A stretch of 64,000 nucleotides of DNA from CAVSRC01 sp963730325 (GCA_963730325.1 CAVSRC010000005.1:124001-188000), one strand, 5' to 3'; counted from the first letter of the stretch, positions 1 to 9,316 are shown. Notes: generated by a model not told the origin, from the letters alone. Program-made: numbers and translations.

Positions 1-370
1 GCTCGTCCTCCACCGGCGGCTCCGAGCCGTCGCCGCCGAGCAGCATCTCGACCACGGAAAAGACGAAGTCGCGATCGAAGCCGACGATCACCGGCGCGTC
101 CCAGCCGATCGCGTAGAACAGGCCGGTGACGGCACGCATTTCGTAGGCATCCAGCGTTTCGCCGATGCGCGCCGTGGTGAGTTCGCTCGTGGTGACGTGC
201 GGCAGCGCCGAAGAAAGGTTGCGCAGCCGCTCCGCCAGGTGCGCGCCGACCCGGTCGAGGATGACCGGCAGGAGCGGTAACTGGTCGACCGAAAGATTCG
301 ACGCCTTGAGAAGAAGGTCGCGGAAATCGGCCTGCGGCTTTTCAGCGGTTTCGGCGGTTGCGACGGTCAT
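1..370 (-). CDS. fliM: Flagellar motor switch protein FliM, N-terminal part (cut by window edge)
   Basis: FliM forms the C-ring of the flagellar motor and binds phospho-CheY to reverse or slow rotation. Only the first 123 codons are present. They start at an ATG (complement of 368-370) three bases after the motA stop and run off the left edge. The translated piece has the middle-domain pattern of FliM: a helical stretch LPVILDRVGAHLAERL, then strands, then VEMLLGGDGSEPP, which matches the lxxxLfGGxG signature. The motA-fliM order is usual in rhizobial flagellar clusters. The N-terminal CheY-binding motif is not clear, and rhizobial FliM is known to be divergent. FliM is far more likely than FliN or FliY given the length and position. 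Confidence 0.78.
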   Translation of the reverse strand, partial: MTVATAETAEKPQADFRDLLLKASNLSVDQLPLLPVILDRVGAHLAERLRNLSSALPHVTTSELTTARIGETLDAYEMRAVTGLFYAIGWDAPVIVGFDRDFVFSVVEMLLGGDGSEPPVEDE

Positions 371-373
371 ACG

Positions 374-1258
374 TTAAGCTGCCTGCTTTTGTGGCGTTGA
401 CGGCGGCGTCGTGGCGATCGCTTCGTTTTCAACATCGTCGATGGTCGGCCGCTCACCGGACGAGATCGTCTTGCGCCCGTGTTCCAGCGCGATTTGCGGC
501 AGCGCCCCGTTCATGAAGGCGATGATCGTCTGCTTGACGATGATGTAGGACTCCATCTGCTTCTCGCGGGTCGTCTTGATCAATTGCGCCAGCGGCGAGA
601 CGATGGCGTAGGACCAGAAGATGCCGGTGAGCGTGCCGATGAGCGCCGCCCCGATGTGCTCGCCGAGGACTTCCGGCGACTCGTCGAGCGCGCCCATGGC
701 GATGACGATGCCCAGCACCGCCGCAACGATGCCCAGCGCCGGCAGCGTCTCGGAGATCGCCGTCATCGATGCATGCGGCTTCACCTTGTGCTTGCGGATG
801 GTGCTGATCTCCTGCTCCATCAGCGCCTCGATCTCGTGCGAGCGGGCATTGCCGATGATGGTCAGCCGCACGTAGTCGCAGATGAACTGGGTCAGCTCCG
901 CGTTCTTGAGGATGTTCGGGTAGTGCTGGAACAGCGGGGAGTCCTGCGGATTGTCGATATGCGCCTCGACCTCGGCGCGCGGCCGCGTCCTGAGATCGCG
1001 CAAGAGCGCGAACAACAGGCTCAATAGCTCCAGGAAATCCTTGCGCTTGGGCACCTTGTTGGTGATCGCCTCGACGGCGCCGCTGACCGTGTCCTTGATC
1101 GTCGAAAATGGATTGCCCATCACGAAGACGCCGGCGGCGATGCCGCCGATGATGATGAACTCGAAGGGCTGCCACAGGACGAAGATGTGGCCGCCTTCGC
1201 CGATGAAGCCGCCCGCCAGCGCGCCGACGCCCATCACCAGACCGATTATGAGGTTCAA
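374..1258 (-). CDS. motA: Flagellar motor stator protein MotA
   Basis: MotA forms the proton channel of the stator with MotB and drives the rotor through its cytoplasmic loop. The 294-residue product has the family topology: two N-terminal membrane helices (about residues 2-22 and 31-49), a long charged cytoplasmic loop with several RxxxE-type segments, then two more helices (about 175-191 and 202-227). The conserved PALGIVAAVLGIVIAMG segment marks helix 3. The stop lies three bases before fliM, so the two genes are surely cotranscribed. No motB lies next to it. In rhizobia motB is often in a separate operon, so this is expected. The 146-bp gap upstream (1259-1404) is shared with the divergent flagellar operon and should hold both promoters. 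Confidence 0.95.
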   Translation of the reverse strand: MNLIIGLVMGVGALAGGFIGEGGHIFVLWQPFEFIIIGGIAAGVFVMGNPFSTIKDTVSGAVEAITNKVPKRKDFLELLSLLFALLRDLRTRPRAEVEAHIDNPQDSPLFQHYPNILKNAELTQFICDYVRLTIIGNARSHEIEALMEQEISTIRKHKVKPHASMTAISETLPALGIVAAVLGIVIAMGALDESPEVLGEHIGAALIGTLTGIFWSYAIVSPLAQLIKTTREKQMESYIIVKQTIIAFMNGALPQIALEHGRKTISSGERPTIDDVENEAIATTPPSTPQKQAA

Positions 1259-1404
1259 GCCACACGACTCCCGGATTGAATCAGCGCGTCTTCGCTTCTT
1301 CCGGAATCGCGCGCAAAGCTTGCGCGAGGCTGAAGTCGGCCGCGTCAGGCTCGCACAAGCCTCGCCGGCTAGGGAAAAACCTCCAGTCGGGGACGGGCAC
1401 CACC

Positions 1405-2187
1405 ATGCAGACGACGCTGTCGACCTATCGCATGATCACCCGCGATATCGACCGCTCGCTGGCCACGACCGCCGCGCAGCAGTCGGTCGCCACGGCAACC
1501 AGCTATTACCGGCAGCACATCGGCGAGGTGAAATCGGTCGACGATTTCATGAAGGACACGCGCCTCTACAACTATGCCATGAAGGCGTTCGGCCTCGAGG
1601 ACATGGCCTACGCCAAGGCCTTCATGCGCAAGGTTGTTACCGAGGGCGCCGCCGACCCGAAGGCATTCGCCAACAAGCTCTCCGACGACCGTTTCGTCGC
1701 CCTCGCCAAAGCCTTCAACTTCGCCGAACTCGGTGAGGCGACCACGCAGACCACGGCCGTCCAGCAGACCGTCGTCGACCGCTACACGCGCCAGACCCTG
1801 GAGGTCGACGCCGGCCAGGACAACGAGGCGGTGCGCCTCGCGCTCTATTTCCAGCGCGAGGCCCCCAACGTCACGTCCGTTTACGGCCTGCTCGCCGACA
1901 CCGCCCTGTGGACGGTGATCCAGACCACCTTCGGCTTTCCCGACACCATGTCCAATGCCGACATCGAGCTTCAGGCCAAGGCCATTCTCCAGAAACTGGA
2001 CATCGCCGACCTCAGCGACCCCGACAAGCTCGAACACCTGATCTCGCGCTTCGCCGCTGCCTGGGATGCCGAGAATTCCACGACGTCCGACCCGATCCTG
2101 GCCCTGTTCAACAATACCGGCTCGAGCGCCACCGTCGATTTCGACCTGCTTGCGGCGCTGACATCCCTGAAGCACGGAGGTTCGTAG
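1405..2187 (+). CDS. DUF1217 family flagellar-cluster protein
   Basis: This is a 260-residue, soluble-looking, mostly helical protein whose exact role is not known. DUF1217 proteins are found in alphaproteobacterial flagellar clusters, usually next to flgF as here, which suggests a structural or export-related flagellar job. The body shows the repeated family pattern FMKDTRLYNYAMKAFGL, DPKAFANKLSDDRF and the VYGLLADTALWTVIQTTFGFP segment. The frame is open back to 1276, but the ATG at 1405 is preferred: it follows a purine-rich GGGGACGGG stretch and the upstream residues look like noncoding translation. It is the first gene of the rightward flagellar operon, five bases before flgF. Confidence 0.8.
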   Translation: MQTTLSTYRMITRDIDRSLATTAAQQSVATATSYYRQHIGEVKSVDDFMKDTRLYNYAMKAFGLEDMAYAKAFMRKVVTEGAADPKAFANKLSDDRFVALAKAFNFAELGEATTQTTAVQQTVVDRYTRQTLEVDAGQDNEAVRLALYFQREAPNVTSVYGLLADTALWTVIQTTFGFPDTMSNADIELQAKAILQKLDIADLSDPDKLEHLISRFAAAWDAENSTTSDPILALFNNTGSSATVDFDLLAALTSLKHGGS

Positions 2188-2191
2188 TCTC

Positions 2192-2914
2192 TTGTCAACC
2201 GGAACCTATGTCGCGATCTCCGCGCAAGTCGCCATGGAGCGGCGCCTCGAGGCCATCGCCAACAACATCGCCAACGTCAACACCGCCGGCTACCGCGCGG
2301 TGGGTGTGCGTTTCTCCGCCGAACTGCAGCAGGCGGGTCAGGACCAGGTCAGTTTCGCCTCGCCGGGCGAGACCTATGTCGTGCGCAATCAGGGCCCGAT
2401 CTCGCATACCGGCAACAGCCTCGACGTCGCCGTCGACGGCAATGGCTGGTTCGGCCTGGAGACGCCGGAGGGCACCATCTACACGCGCGACGGCCGCTTT
2501 CACATGACGGCGAACGGCGACCTGCAATCCGTCAACGGCTACGGCGTACAGGATTCCGGCGGCTCGCCCATCACCCTCGATCCGTCCGGCGGACCGGTGC
2601 AGATCGCCGAAAACGGCGCCGTCAGCCAGGGCGGCAAGCGGCTCGGCGTGATCGGCCTGTTCACCCTTCCCGCCGATGCCACGCTCACCCGCCACGACAA
2701 TTCCGCCGTCATCTCCGACAAGCAGGCCGATCCCGTCGAGGACATGACCGCCAACAGCATCCGCCAGGGCTACGTCGAGGGCTCCAACGTCAACCCGATC
2801 CTCGAAATGACCAAGCTGATCGAAGCCTCGCGCGCCTTCGACCAGGCATCGACCCTCATCAGCCAGAACGATCAGGTGAGCGAGGAAGCCATCAAGACCC
2901 TGGCGCCGGCATAG
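2192..2914 (+). CDS. flgF: Flagellar basal-body rod protein FlgF
   Basis: FlgF is one of the proximal rod proteins that join the MS ring to the distal rod. The 240-residue product carries the N-terminal axial-protein signature NNIANVNTAGYRA and the C-terminal segment QGYVEGSNVNPILEMTKLIEASRAF, both typical of FlgE/F/G-class rod and hook proteins. The length fits FlgF and is too short for the hook protein. The start is a TTG at 2192, four bases after the DUF1217 stop; the GGAGG of the preceding gene's tail (AGCACGGAGGTTCG) can serve as ribosome site. It lies seven bases before fliI, an arrangement shared with other rhizobial clusters. Confidence 0.92.
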   Translation: MSTGTYVAISAQVAMERRLEAIANNIANVNTAGYRAVGVRFSAELQQAGQDQVSFASPGETYVVRNQGPISHTGNSLDVAVDGNGWFGLETPEGTIYTRDGRFHMTANGDLQSVNGYGVQDSGGSPITLDPSGGPVQIAENGAVSQGGKRLGVIGLFTLPADATLTRHDNSAVISDKQADPVEDMTANSIRQGYVEGSNVNPILEMTKLIEASRAFDQASTLISQNDQVSEEAIKTLAPA

Positions 2915-2921
2915 CCTTGCG

Positions 2922-4244
2922 ATGACGATGCTGTCCCGTCTCGCCGGTGCCGTAACGGCCGCGGAAACCGAGGTGCCCTTCGTGCATGTCGGCGGCCGCG
3001 TGTCCGAGGTCGCCCCCGGCCACTACCGCATCAGGGGGATCTCCGCCGTCGCCAAGCTCGGCGACCGCGTCCGCCTCAGCGACGGCACCCGTTCGACGAT
3101 CTGCGAGGTCGTGCGGGTTGGCGAGACCGACGCCACCGTCAAGCCGTTCGTCAGCCATTTTGCCGTGGGCACCGGCATGATCGCCCGGCTCACCGGCGCC
3201 ATGTATCTCAGCCCGGCGCCGGACTGGAAGGGCCGTGTCGTCAACGCGCTGGGCGAGCCGATCGACGATCGCGGCCGTCTGTCACGCGGCGAAAAGCCGA
3301 TCCCGATCGACCGGTCGCCGCCGGCCGCCATGACCCGCGGCCGCGTCCGCGAACCGCTGAAGACAGGCGTGCGTGTCATCGACCTGTTCACGCCGCTGTG
3401 CCGGGGCCAGCGCGTCGGCGTCTTCGCCGGCTCGGGCGTCGGCAAATCGACCATCTTGTCCATGATCGCCCAGGCCGCGGCCTTCGACACCGTCGTCCTG
3501 GCGCTCGTCGGCGAGCGCGGCCGCGAGGTCCGCGAATACCTCGAAGGGCCGCTGGCCGCCAATCGCGCCCGCTCCATTGCGGTCGTCTCCACCGGCGATG
3601 AAAGCCCGATGATGCGCCGGTTGGCGCTGCCTGCGGCCATGGCCATGGCGGAGTATTTTCGCGACCGTGGCGAATCGGTCCTGCTCATCGCCGATTCGGT
3701 GACCCGCTACGCCCACGCCGCCCGCGACGTTGCCATGGCGGCCGGCGAGCCGGCCGTGTCCCGCGGCTATACACCAAGCGTTTTCAGTGACTTGCCGAAA
3801 ATTCTCGAACGCGCCGGGCCCGGCGTCGAAGGCGCCGGCTCGATCACCGGCATCTTCGCCGTCCTGGTCGACGGCGACGACCACAACGATCCGGTCGCCG
3901 ATGCCATCCGCGGCACGCTCGATGGCCACGTCGTCCTCGACCGCGCCATCGCCGATCAAGGCCGCTATCCCGCCGTCAACGTTCTGGCGTCGATCTCGCG
4001 CCTGGCGCAGCTCTGCTGGACGACCGAGCAGCGCCATCTGGTGAGCACGCTCAAGACCATGATCGCCCGCTTCGAGGATACGCGCGACCTGAGGCTCATG
4101 GGCGGCTATCACCCCGGCAACGATGCCGAGCTCGACCGTGCCGTCGTCATGGTGCCGCGCATCTACGACGCGCTCCGCCAGGAGCTGTCCGCCGAGCCGA
4201 GCACCGACGTCTTCACCGAACTTGCCCAGGTGCTGCGCCCGTGA
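2922..4244 (+). CDS. fliI: Flagellum-specific ATPase FliI
   Basis: FliI is the soluble hexameric ATPase at the base of the flagellar type III export apparatus, related to the F1 beta subunit. The 440-residue product has the Walker A loop GSGVGKST at about residues 170-177, the LVGERGREVREYL segment, the Walker B region VLLIADSVTR and the ERAGPGVEGAGSITGIFAVLVDGDD stretch typical of FliI/YscN. Length matches the family. An in-frame ATG two codons downstream (2928) is a possible alternative start. FliH is not adjacent; a FliJ-like gene lies about 8 kb downstream in the same operon. Confidence 0.97.
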   Translation: MTMLSRLAGAVTAAETEVPFVHVGGRVSEVAPGHYRIRGISAVAKLGDRVRLSDGTRSTICEVVRVGETDATVKPFVSHFAVGTGMIARLTGAMYLSPAPDWKGRVVNALGEPIDDRGRLSRGEKPIPIDRSPPAAMTRGRVREPLKTGVRVIDLFTPLCRGQRVGVFAGSGVGKSTILSMIAQAAAFDTVVLALVGERGREVREYLEGPLAANRARSIAVVSTGDESPMMRRLALPAAMAMAEYFRDRGESVLLIADSVTRYAHAARDVAMAAGEPAVSRGYTPSVFSDLPKILERAGPGVEGAGSITGIFAVLVDGDDHNDPVADAIRGTLDGHVVLDRAIADQGRYPAVNVLASISRLAQLCWTTEQRHLVSTLKTMIARFEDTRDLRLMGGYHPGNDAELDRAVVMVPRIYDALRQELSAEPSTDVFTELAQVLRP

Positions 4245-4318
4245 AGGACAAACAGCCCCACGCAAGCCAGCCCTTTTAAGCTGCCGCCCGTTCGAACCCG
4301 TATGGCGAGGAACCAACG

Positions 4319-5575
4319 ATGAGCCTTTACAGCGCCCTTCGCACTGGCGTGTCCGGCATGAACGCCCAATCGACCAAGCTGTCGGCGATCGCCGACAACA
4401 TCGCCAATACGGGCACCACCGGCTACAAGGCGGCCAGCACGCTGTTTTCGGCGCTCGTCCTCGACAGCAATGCCGGCGCTTACAATTCCGGCGCCGTTTC
4501 CGCCAATGTGCGCCGCATGGTCTCGACACAGGGATCGCTGACCTACACGACGTCGCCGACCGATATCGGCATTCAGGGCAGCGGCTTCCTGGTCGTCGCC
4601 AACGCCAACGGCGAGCCCTACCTCACGCGCGCCGGCTCCTTCAATACCGATGCCACGACCGGAAATCTGGTCAATAGCGGCGGCTATACGCTGCTCGGTT
4701 ACCCGCTCGACAGCGGCAACCCGTCGGCGGTCCTCAACGGCGTCGGCAATCTCGTGCCCGTCAACATGACCGACAAGAACCTCAAGGCTGTGGCGTCGAC
4801 GGCAGGCACCTTCACCGTCAACCTGCCCGCCAACAACGACGTGGTGACCGGCGACACGCCGGCCGACAACCTCGCCACCTCCGCCTATTCGGTCAAATCG
4901 TCGCTGGTCGCCTACGACAGCATCGGCAATCCCGTGACCCTCGACGTCTTCATGACCAAGACCTCCGCCAGCCCGGCTGAATGGGAGGTCAGCGTGTTCA
5001 ACCAGGCGGACGCTGCCGCCGGCGGCGGGTTCCCCTTCTCGTCCGGGCCGCTTGCCACCCAGACGCTGACGTTCGACTCCGCCGGCCAGCTCACCAGTTC
5101 CCCCACGCTGAGCATCCCGGTTCCGGCGGGCGACACCCTCAATCTCGACCTCACCGGCACCACCCAGCTCGCCACCGACTTCACCCCCGAAAACGTGACC
5201 GTCAACGGCAACGCGCCGTCGAGCATTTCCGACATCCAGATCGCCAACGACGGCACCGTCTATGCCGCCTACGCCAATGGCTCGCGGGTCGCGGTCTATC
5301 GCATTCCGCTGGCGACCGTTCCCAGTCCCGACAACCTGCATGCGGTTGCCGGCGACGCTTTCGGCATCACCAACGCATCGGGCGATCTGCAGATCGGCTT
5401 CCCCACCGAGGGCGGCCGCGGCAGCCTCATCTCCGGCGCGCTGGAGCAGTCGAACGTCGATATGGCGTCCGAGCTGACCGACATGATCGTCGCGCAACGC
5501 GACTACACCGCCAATTCGAAGGTCGTCCAGACCAGTTCGGATCTGCTCGACGTTCTGATGAGCCTCAAGCGGTAG
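4319..5575 (+). CDS. flgE: Flagellar hook protein FlgE
   Basis: FlgE polymerises into the flexible hook joining rod and filament. The 418-residue product has the N-terminal DNIANTGTTGYKAA motif, the SQGSLTYTTSPTDIGIQGSGF-type region (hook/basal-body core), a variable central domain rich in T, S, N and D, and the C-terminal GALEQSNVDMASELTDMIVAQRDYTANSKVV motif region that defines hook proteins. A GAGGAA ribosome site sits just before the ATG. A gap of 74 bp separates it from fliI, the largest in this part of the operon. It is followed by flgK and flgL, the junction proteins that sit on the hook. Confidence 0.95.
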   Translation: MSLYSALRTGVSGMNAQSTKLSAIADNIANTGTTGYKAASTLFSALVLDSNAGAYNSGAVSANVRRMVSTQGSLTYTTSPTDIGIQGSGFLVVANANGEPYLTRAGSFNTDATTGNLVNSGGYTLLGYPLDSGNPSAVLNGVGNLVPVNMTDKNLKAVASTAGTFTVNLPANNDVVTGDTPADNLATSAYSVKSSLVAYDSIGNPVTLDVFMTKTSASPAEWEVSVFNQADAAAGGGFPFSSGPLATQTLTFDSAGQLTSSPTLSIPVPAGDTLNLDLTGTTQLATDFTPENVTVNGNAPSSISDIQIANDGTVYAAYANGSRVAVYRIPLATVPSPDNLHAVAGDAFGITNASGDLQIGFPTEGGRGSLISGALEQSNVDMASELTDMIVAQRDYTANSKVVQTSSDLLDVLMSLKR

Positions 5576-5608
5576 GCGCAATCCTGATCGGCCCATGAGG
5601 ACAACACG

Positions 5609-7075
5609 GTGAGCCTCGCGGTCGCCCTCAATACTGCCCGCCAGGCGCTGCAGACGACGGCGACGCAGATCGCCGTCTCCGGCAGCAACATCGCCAATGC
5701 GGACGATCCGACCAAATCGCGCAAGATCGCCGCCGCGACCGTCGATCCCAGCGGTTCGGCGCACATCCAGTCCGTTACCCGCGCGACGAACAACTCCATT
5801 CTGACCCAGTATCTTGGCGCCACCGCGCAGTCGGCCGCCTCGCAGGCCCTGCTCGACGGCCTCAATCGCCTGCAGGACACCGTCGGCGACACCGCCGACG
5901 GGACCTCGCCGGCCGCCAGGATCGCCGCGCTCTCCTCTGCCCTGCAGGCCTATGCCAATGCCCCCTCCGATGCGAGCCTGGGCCAGGCGGCGGTCTCCGC
6001 GGCACAATCGGTCGCCAGCGCGCTGAACAGCGCCAGCCAGACCGCCACCGTGGTGCGCAACGATGCCGACAGCGCCATGGCATCGTCGGTCGACAAGCTC
6101 AATGCGCTGCTCGCCCAATTCCAGACGCTGAACACCCAGGTCATCGACGAGACCTACGCCGGCGCAGACACCACCGACGCGCTCGATCAGCGCGATGCCG
6201 TGCTCAACCAGATCAGCCAGGAAATCGGCGTCACCGTCCTGCGCCGCGACAACAACGACGTGGCGCTCTACACCGACAGCGGCGTGGTTCTGTTCGACAA
6301 GATCGCGCGCACGGTCTCCATGACGCCGTCGTCCGCGCTATCGGCGGGCACCACCGGCAATCCGGTCCTCGTCGATGGCGTTCCGGTCACCGGCGCCAAC
6401 GCGCCCATGCCGATCTCGTCGGGCGCGCTTGCCGGGCTGGCCACGCTGCGCGACGTCACGGCGCCGACCTACCAGGCGCAACTGGACGAGATGGCGCGCG
6501 GTCTGGTCGAGAGCTTTGCCGAATCCGACCAGTCCGGCGGCGGCGGACCCGATCTTGCCGGCCTGTTCACCTGGTCCGGCGGCCCGGCGGTTCCGGCAAC
6601 CGGAACGCTGTCGTCCGGCATCGCCGGCACGCTCAAGGTCAATTCCGCGGTCGTTTCGGCGCAAGGCGGTTCGATCGGCAAGCTGCGCGACGGCGGCATC
6701 AACGGCGCCAGCTACGCCTACAATACCGCCGGCGCGGCCAGCTTCTCCGACCGCCTCACCGGCCTTATCGATTCGCTCGGCGCGGCGCGCAGCTTCAGCA
6801 CCGCCTCCGGCCTGGAGGCCTCCGCCAGCCTTGCCGACTTTGCCACGTCCTCCGTCGGATGGCTCGAGGACCAGCGGCAGAGCACCTCGAACACGGCCGA
6901 CTACCAGAGCACGCTTCTGTCGCGCGTGAAGACATCGTTCTCCAACGCCGTCGGCGTGAACCTTGACGACGAATACGCCCAGCAGCTTCAGCTCGAGCAG
7001 AGCTACCAGGCGTCCTCGAAGCTGATCGCCGTCGTCAATTCCCTGCTCCAGACCTTGCTCGACGCGGTGGCCTGA
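5609..7075 (+). CDS. flgK: Flagellar hook-associated protein 1, FlgK
   Basis: FlgK is the first hook-filament junction protein. The 488-residue product starts with a GTG at 5609 behind a GAGGACA ribosome site. It has the N-terminal MSLAVALNTARQAL ... SGSNIANADDP segment, a long Ala/Ser/Asp-rich middle with the DALDQRDAVLNQISQEIGV region typical of FlgK, and the C-terminal VGVNLDDEYAQQLQLEQSYQASSKLI motif. The C-terminal VNLDEE-like element is the best diagnostic for FlgK over FlgE. Its stop lies two bases before the flgL start, so the two junction proteins are made from one message. A probable FlgN-type chaperone for both is encoded at 13448-13924. Confidence 0.95.
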   Translation: MSLAVALNTARQALQTTATQIAVSGSNIANADDPTKSRKIAAATVDPSGSAHIQSVTRATNNSILTQYLGATAQSAASQALLDGLNRLQDTVGDTADGTSPAARIAALSSALQAYANAPSDASLGQAAVSAAQSVASALNSASQTATVVRNDADSAMASSVDKLNALLAQFQTLNTQVIDETYAGADTTDALDQRDAVLNQISQEIGVTVLRRDNNDVALYTDSGVVLFDKIARTVSMTPSSALSAGTTGNPVLVDGVPVTGANAPMPISSGALAGLATLRDVTAPTYQAQLDEMARGLVESFAESDQSGGGGPDLAGLFTWSGGPAVPATGTLSSGIAGTLKVNSAVVSAQGGSIGKLRDGGINGASYAYNTAGAASFSDRLTGLIDSLGAARSFSTASGLEASASLADFATSSVGWLEDQRQSTSNTADYQSTLLSRVKTSFSNAVGVNLDDEYAQQLQLEQSYQASSKLIAVVNSLLQTLLDAVA

Positions 7076-7077
7076 CC

Positions 7078-8112
7078 ATGCGCACTTCGGGCATCTCCAC
7101 CGCATCGCTGGTCGGCACGCCGCGGCTGAACATCTCCCGGATGCAGAGCGATCTCGTGCGCCTGAACCAGGAGGTCGTCACATCGCGCATGGCTGACGTG
7201 GGTCTCACCCTTGGAGCGCGGACCGCGCAAAGCGTCTCGCTCCACATAGACAGCAGCGCGCTCAGCGCCCTGGTCGACGGCAACAGCGCCATTTCCGCCC
7301 GTCTCCAGCAGCAGCAGAACGCGCTCGACACCATGCGCGGCGGCGCCGACGACTTCCTGCAGACGCTGATCGGCGCGGAGGCCTCCGGCGAAACCACCAC
7401 CCTTATCCAGGCGGCCCAATCGGCGCTGGCGAGCTTCACCCAGACGGCCAACGCCTCCGACGGCCGCAATTATCTGTTCGGCGGCATAAACTCGTCGACC
7501 GCGCCCCTTGCCCAGTACGACGCCGGCCCCGGCACGGCCGTCACCGACGCCTTCACCGCCAAATTCGGCTTCCCGCCCGACGATCCCGCTGCCGCCGGCA
7601 TCACCGGCGCCGAGATGAGCGATTTTCTCGACAACGAATTCGACGCGCTTTTCGCCGATCCGGCCTGGGGCGCCACCTGGTCCTCGGCGTCCGACAAGGT
7701 CATCACCAATCGCATCGACACCGCCACGACGGTTTCCACATCGGTGAGTGCCAACGAGTCAGCCATGCGCAAGCTTGCTGAGGCTTATACTGCGGTCGGT
7801 TATCTCGGAATAGGCAGTCTCGGAGCGGATGCACAGAAGGCGATCTTCGACAAGGCGAACAAGCTCGTCGGCAGCGGCAATGACGGACTGGTCGAAATCC
7901 AGGGCAGTCTCGGCGGCGTCGAGAATCAGGTCAAGGATGCCACCGAACGGCTCAAGACCCAGCAGTCGATCATCGAGCAGCACATCGGTTCGCTCGAGGG
8001 CGTCGATGCGGCGGAGGCCAAGGTGCAGATCGATACGCTGACGACGCAGATCGAGATGTCCTACTCGCTGACGGCCAGGCTGCTTCAGATGAGCCTTTTG
8101 AACTACGCGTAA
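7078..8112 (+). CDS. flgL: Flagellar hook-associated protein 3, FlgL
   Basis: FlgL is the second junction protein, between FlgK and the flagellin filament, and is related to flagellin at both ends. The 344-residue product has a flagellin-like N-terminal helix with LVRLNQEVVTSRMADVGLTLG, the ASDGRNYLFGGINSS motif that marks FlgL, and a C-terminal coiled-coil (VENQVKDATERLKTQQSIIEQHIGSLEGVDAAEA followed by LTTQIEMSYSLTARL). The start codon is an ATG that follows flgK directly. It is slightly longer than enterobacterial FlgL (about 317 residues) but normal for rhizobia. Confidence 0.94.
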   Translation: MRTSGISTASLVGTPRLNISRMQSDLVRLNQEVVTSRMADVGLTLGARTAQSVSLHIDSSALSALVDGNSAISARLQQQQNALDTMRGGADDFLQTLIGAEASGETTTLIQAAQSALASFTQTANASDGRNYLFGGINSSTAPLAQYDAGPGTAVTDAFTAKFGFPPDDPAAAGITGAEMSDFLDNEFDALFADPAWGATWSSASDKVITNRIDTATTVSTSVSANESAMRKLAEAYTAVGYLGIGSLGADAQKAIFDKANKLVGSGNDGLVEIQGSLGGVENQVKDATERLKTQQSIIEQHIGSLEGVDAAEAKVQIDTLTTQIEMSYSLTARLLQMSLLNYA

Positions 8113-8130
8113 CCAGGGCGGAAACAACCC

Positions 8131-8478
8131 ATGTACAAGATGTCCTACGCTGAAATCATGGAAGGAAGCGCCCGCGAGCAGAGGGAGAAGGAAAAGGCCG
8201 CGCTCGACCGCGCCATCGCGCTGATGACGGCGGCCGAAGCCAAGGACACCAACTCGACCGAAGTCAACGATGCGGTCGCCTACGTCCAGAAGCTGTGGAC
8301 CTTCTTCATCGAGAATCTCAACGATCCGCGCAACGAACTCAACGATTCGCTCAAGCGCGACCTGATCGCCATCGGCGTATGGGCCGTGGCCGAGTCCGAC
8401 CGCGTTCTCGCCAATCCGTCGAAGAGCTTCTCGGCCCTGATCGACGTCAACAAGATGATCCGCGACGGACTGACATGA
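8131..8478 (+). CDS. flaF: Flagellar biosynthesis regulator FlaF
   Basis: FlaF is a small alphaproteobacterial protein needed for flagellin synthesis and secretion; it works opposite FlbT. The 115-residue product begins MYKMSYAEIMEGSARE and contains WTFFIENLNDPRNELNDSLKRDLIAIGVWAVAE, the conserved core of the family. The stop overlaps the flbT start by ATGA, so the pair is translationally coupled. In Caulobacter and rhizobia this pair lets the cell tie flagellin translation to completion of hook assembly; finding it directly behind flgK and flgL fits that role. A ribosome site (GGGCGGAA) lies upstream. Confidence 0.94.
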   Translation: MYKMSYAEIMEGSAREQREKEKAALDRAIALMTAAEAKDTNSTEVNDAVAYVQKLWTFFIENLNDPRNELNDSLKRDLIAIGVWAVAESDRVLANPSKSFSALIDVNKMIRDGLT

Positions 8479-8903
8479 GCGGCGGCCCCATCCAGATTTC
8501 GCTGAAGGCCGGCGAACGCATCTACATCAACGGCGCGGTCGTGCGCTCCGATCGCAAGGTCACGCTGCAGCTCCTCAACGACGTCGTCTTCATCCTGGAA
8601 AGCCACGTGATGCAGGCCGAGGAGACGACCACGCCGTTGCGCCAGCTCTATTTCGTCGTCCAGGCGCTGCTCATGGACCCCAAGAACGCCGACGCCACCC
8701 GCAATCTCTTTCGCCAGATGCACGCCTCGACCATGGCCTCGTTCACCAGCGAGGCCATCCGCGGCGAGCTGGTCGCCATCGCCCAGGAGGTTGACGCCGA
8801 CAACGCCTTCGAAGCGTTGAAGCGACTGCGTGCTCTGTTCCCGAGCGAGGACGCGATTCTTCATGGGGCGCCGCCTGCCCAACGCCCGTCGCGCGCCGCC
8901 TGA
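8475..8903 (+). CDS. flbT: Flagellin mRNA translation regulator FlbT
   Basis: FlbT binds the 5' leader of flagellin mRNA and represses its translation until the hook is finished. The 142-residue product starts at the ATG of the ATGA overlap with flaF. It shows the family pattern LKAGERIYINGAVVRSDRKVTLQLLNDVVFILE near the N-terminus and TTPLRQLYFVVQALLMDP in the middle. The open frame reaches back to 8295, inside flaF, but that extension is a shadow. The length agrees with Caulobacter and rhizobial FlbT. No flagellin gene lies in this window, so its RNA target must be elsewhere. Confidence 0.94.
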   Translation: MSGGPIQISLKAGERIYINGAVVRSDRKVTLQLLNDVVFILESHVMQAEETTTPLRQLYFVVQALLMDPKNADATRNLFRQMHASTMASFTSEAIRGELVAIAQEVDADNAFEALKRLRALFPSEDAILHGAPPAQRPSRAA

Positions 8904-8917
8904 CTGGAGGAAATGCC

Positions 8918-9316
8918 GTGACCACCGTCTCGTCCGTATCCAATGCCGGCGCCACCGACACGACAACCAACGCGTCCGCGGCAAGCAACCTCGACTACAA
9001 CGCCTTTCTCAAGCTGCTCATCGCCCAGCTGAAGAACCAGGATCCGACCCAGCCGATGGATTCGACCCAGTTCGTGGCGCAGCTTGCCACCTTCTCGCAG
9101 GTGCAGGAGAGCGTGACGACCAATGCCAAGCTCGATTCGCTGCTCACCGCCCAGTCGCTCACCATGGCCGACGCCTTCATCGGCCGCACCGTGACCTCGG
9201 CCGACGGCGAGACCAGCGGTGTCGTCTCCTCCGTCAAGATCACCAGCGACGGCCCGCTTGCCACGCTCGCCAGCGGCGATCAGCTCATCCTCGGCGACGG
9301 CGTGACCATCCAGTGA
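8918..9316 (+). CDS. flgD: Flagellar hook assembly scaffold FlgD
   Basis: FlgD caps the growing hook and lets FlgE subunits add beneath it. The 132-residue product starts with a GTG at 8918 behind a TGGAGGAAA ribosome site and has the N-terminal FlgD signature YNAFLKLLIAQLKNQDPTQPMDSTQFVAQLATFSQVQ. It lacks the C-terminal tudor-like and FnIII-like domains of enterobacterial FlgD (about 230 residues). Short FlgD forms are normal in rhizobia, so this is not a truncation. Its stop lies four bases before the fliQ start. Confidence 0.93.
   Translation: MTTVSSVSNAGATDTTTNASAASNLDYNAFLKLLIAQLKNQDPTQPMDSTQFVAQLATFSQVQESVTTNAKLDSLLTAQSLTMADAFIGRTVTSADGETSGVVSSVKITSDGPLATLASGDQLILGDGVTIQ

Noticed and set aside
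4163..6118. A 651-codon open frame on the minus strand across flgE and flgK
   Set aside because: Low-complexity translation (G, R, V, D) with no recognisable fold; it is a shadow of the hook and junction genes.
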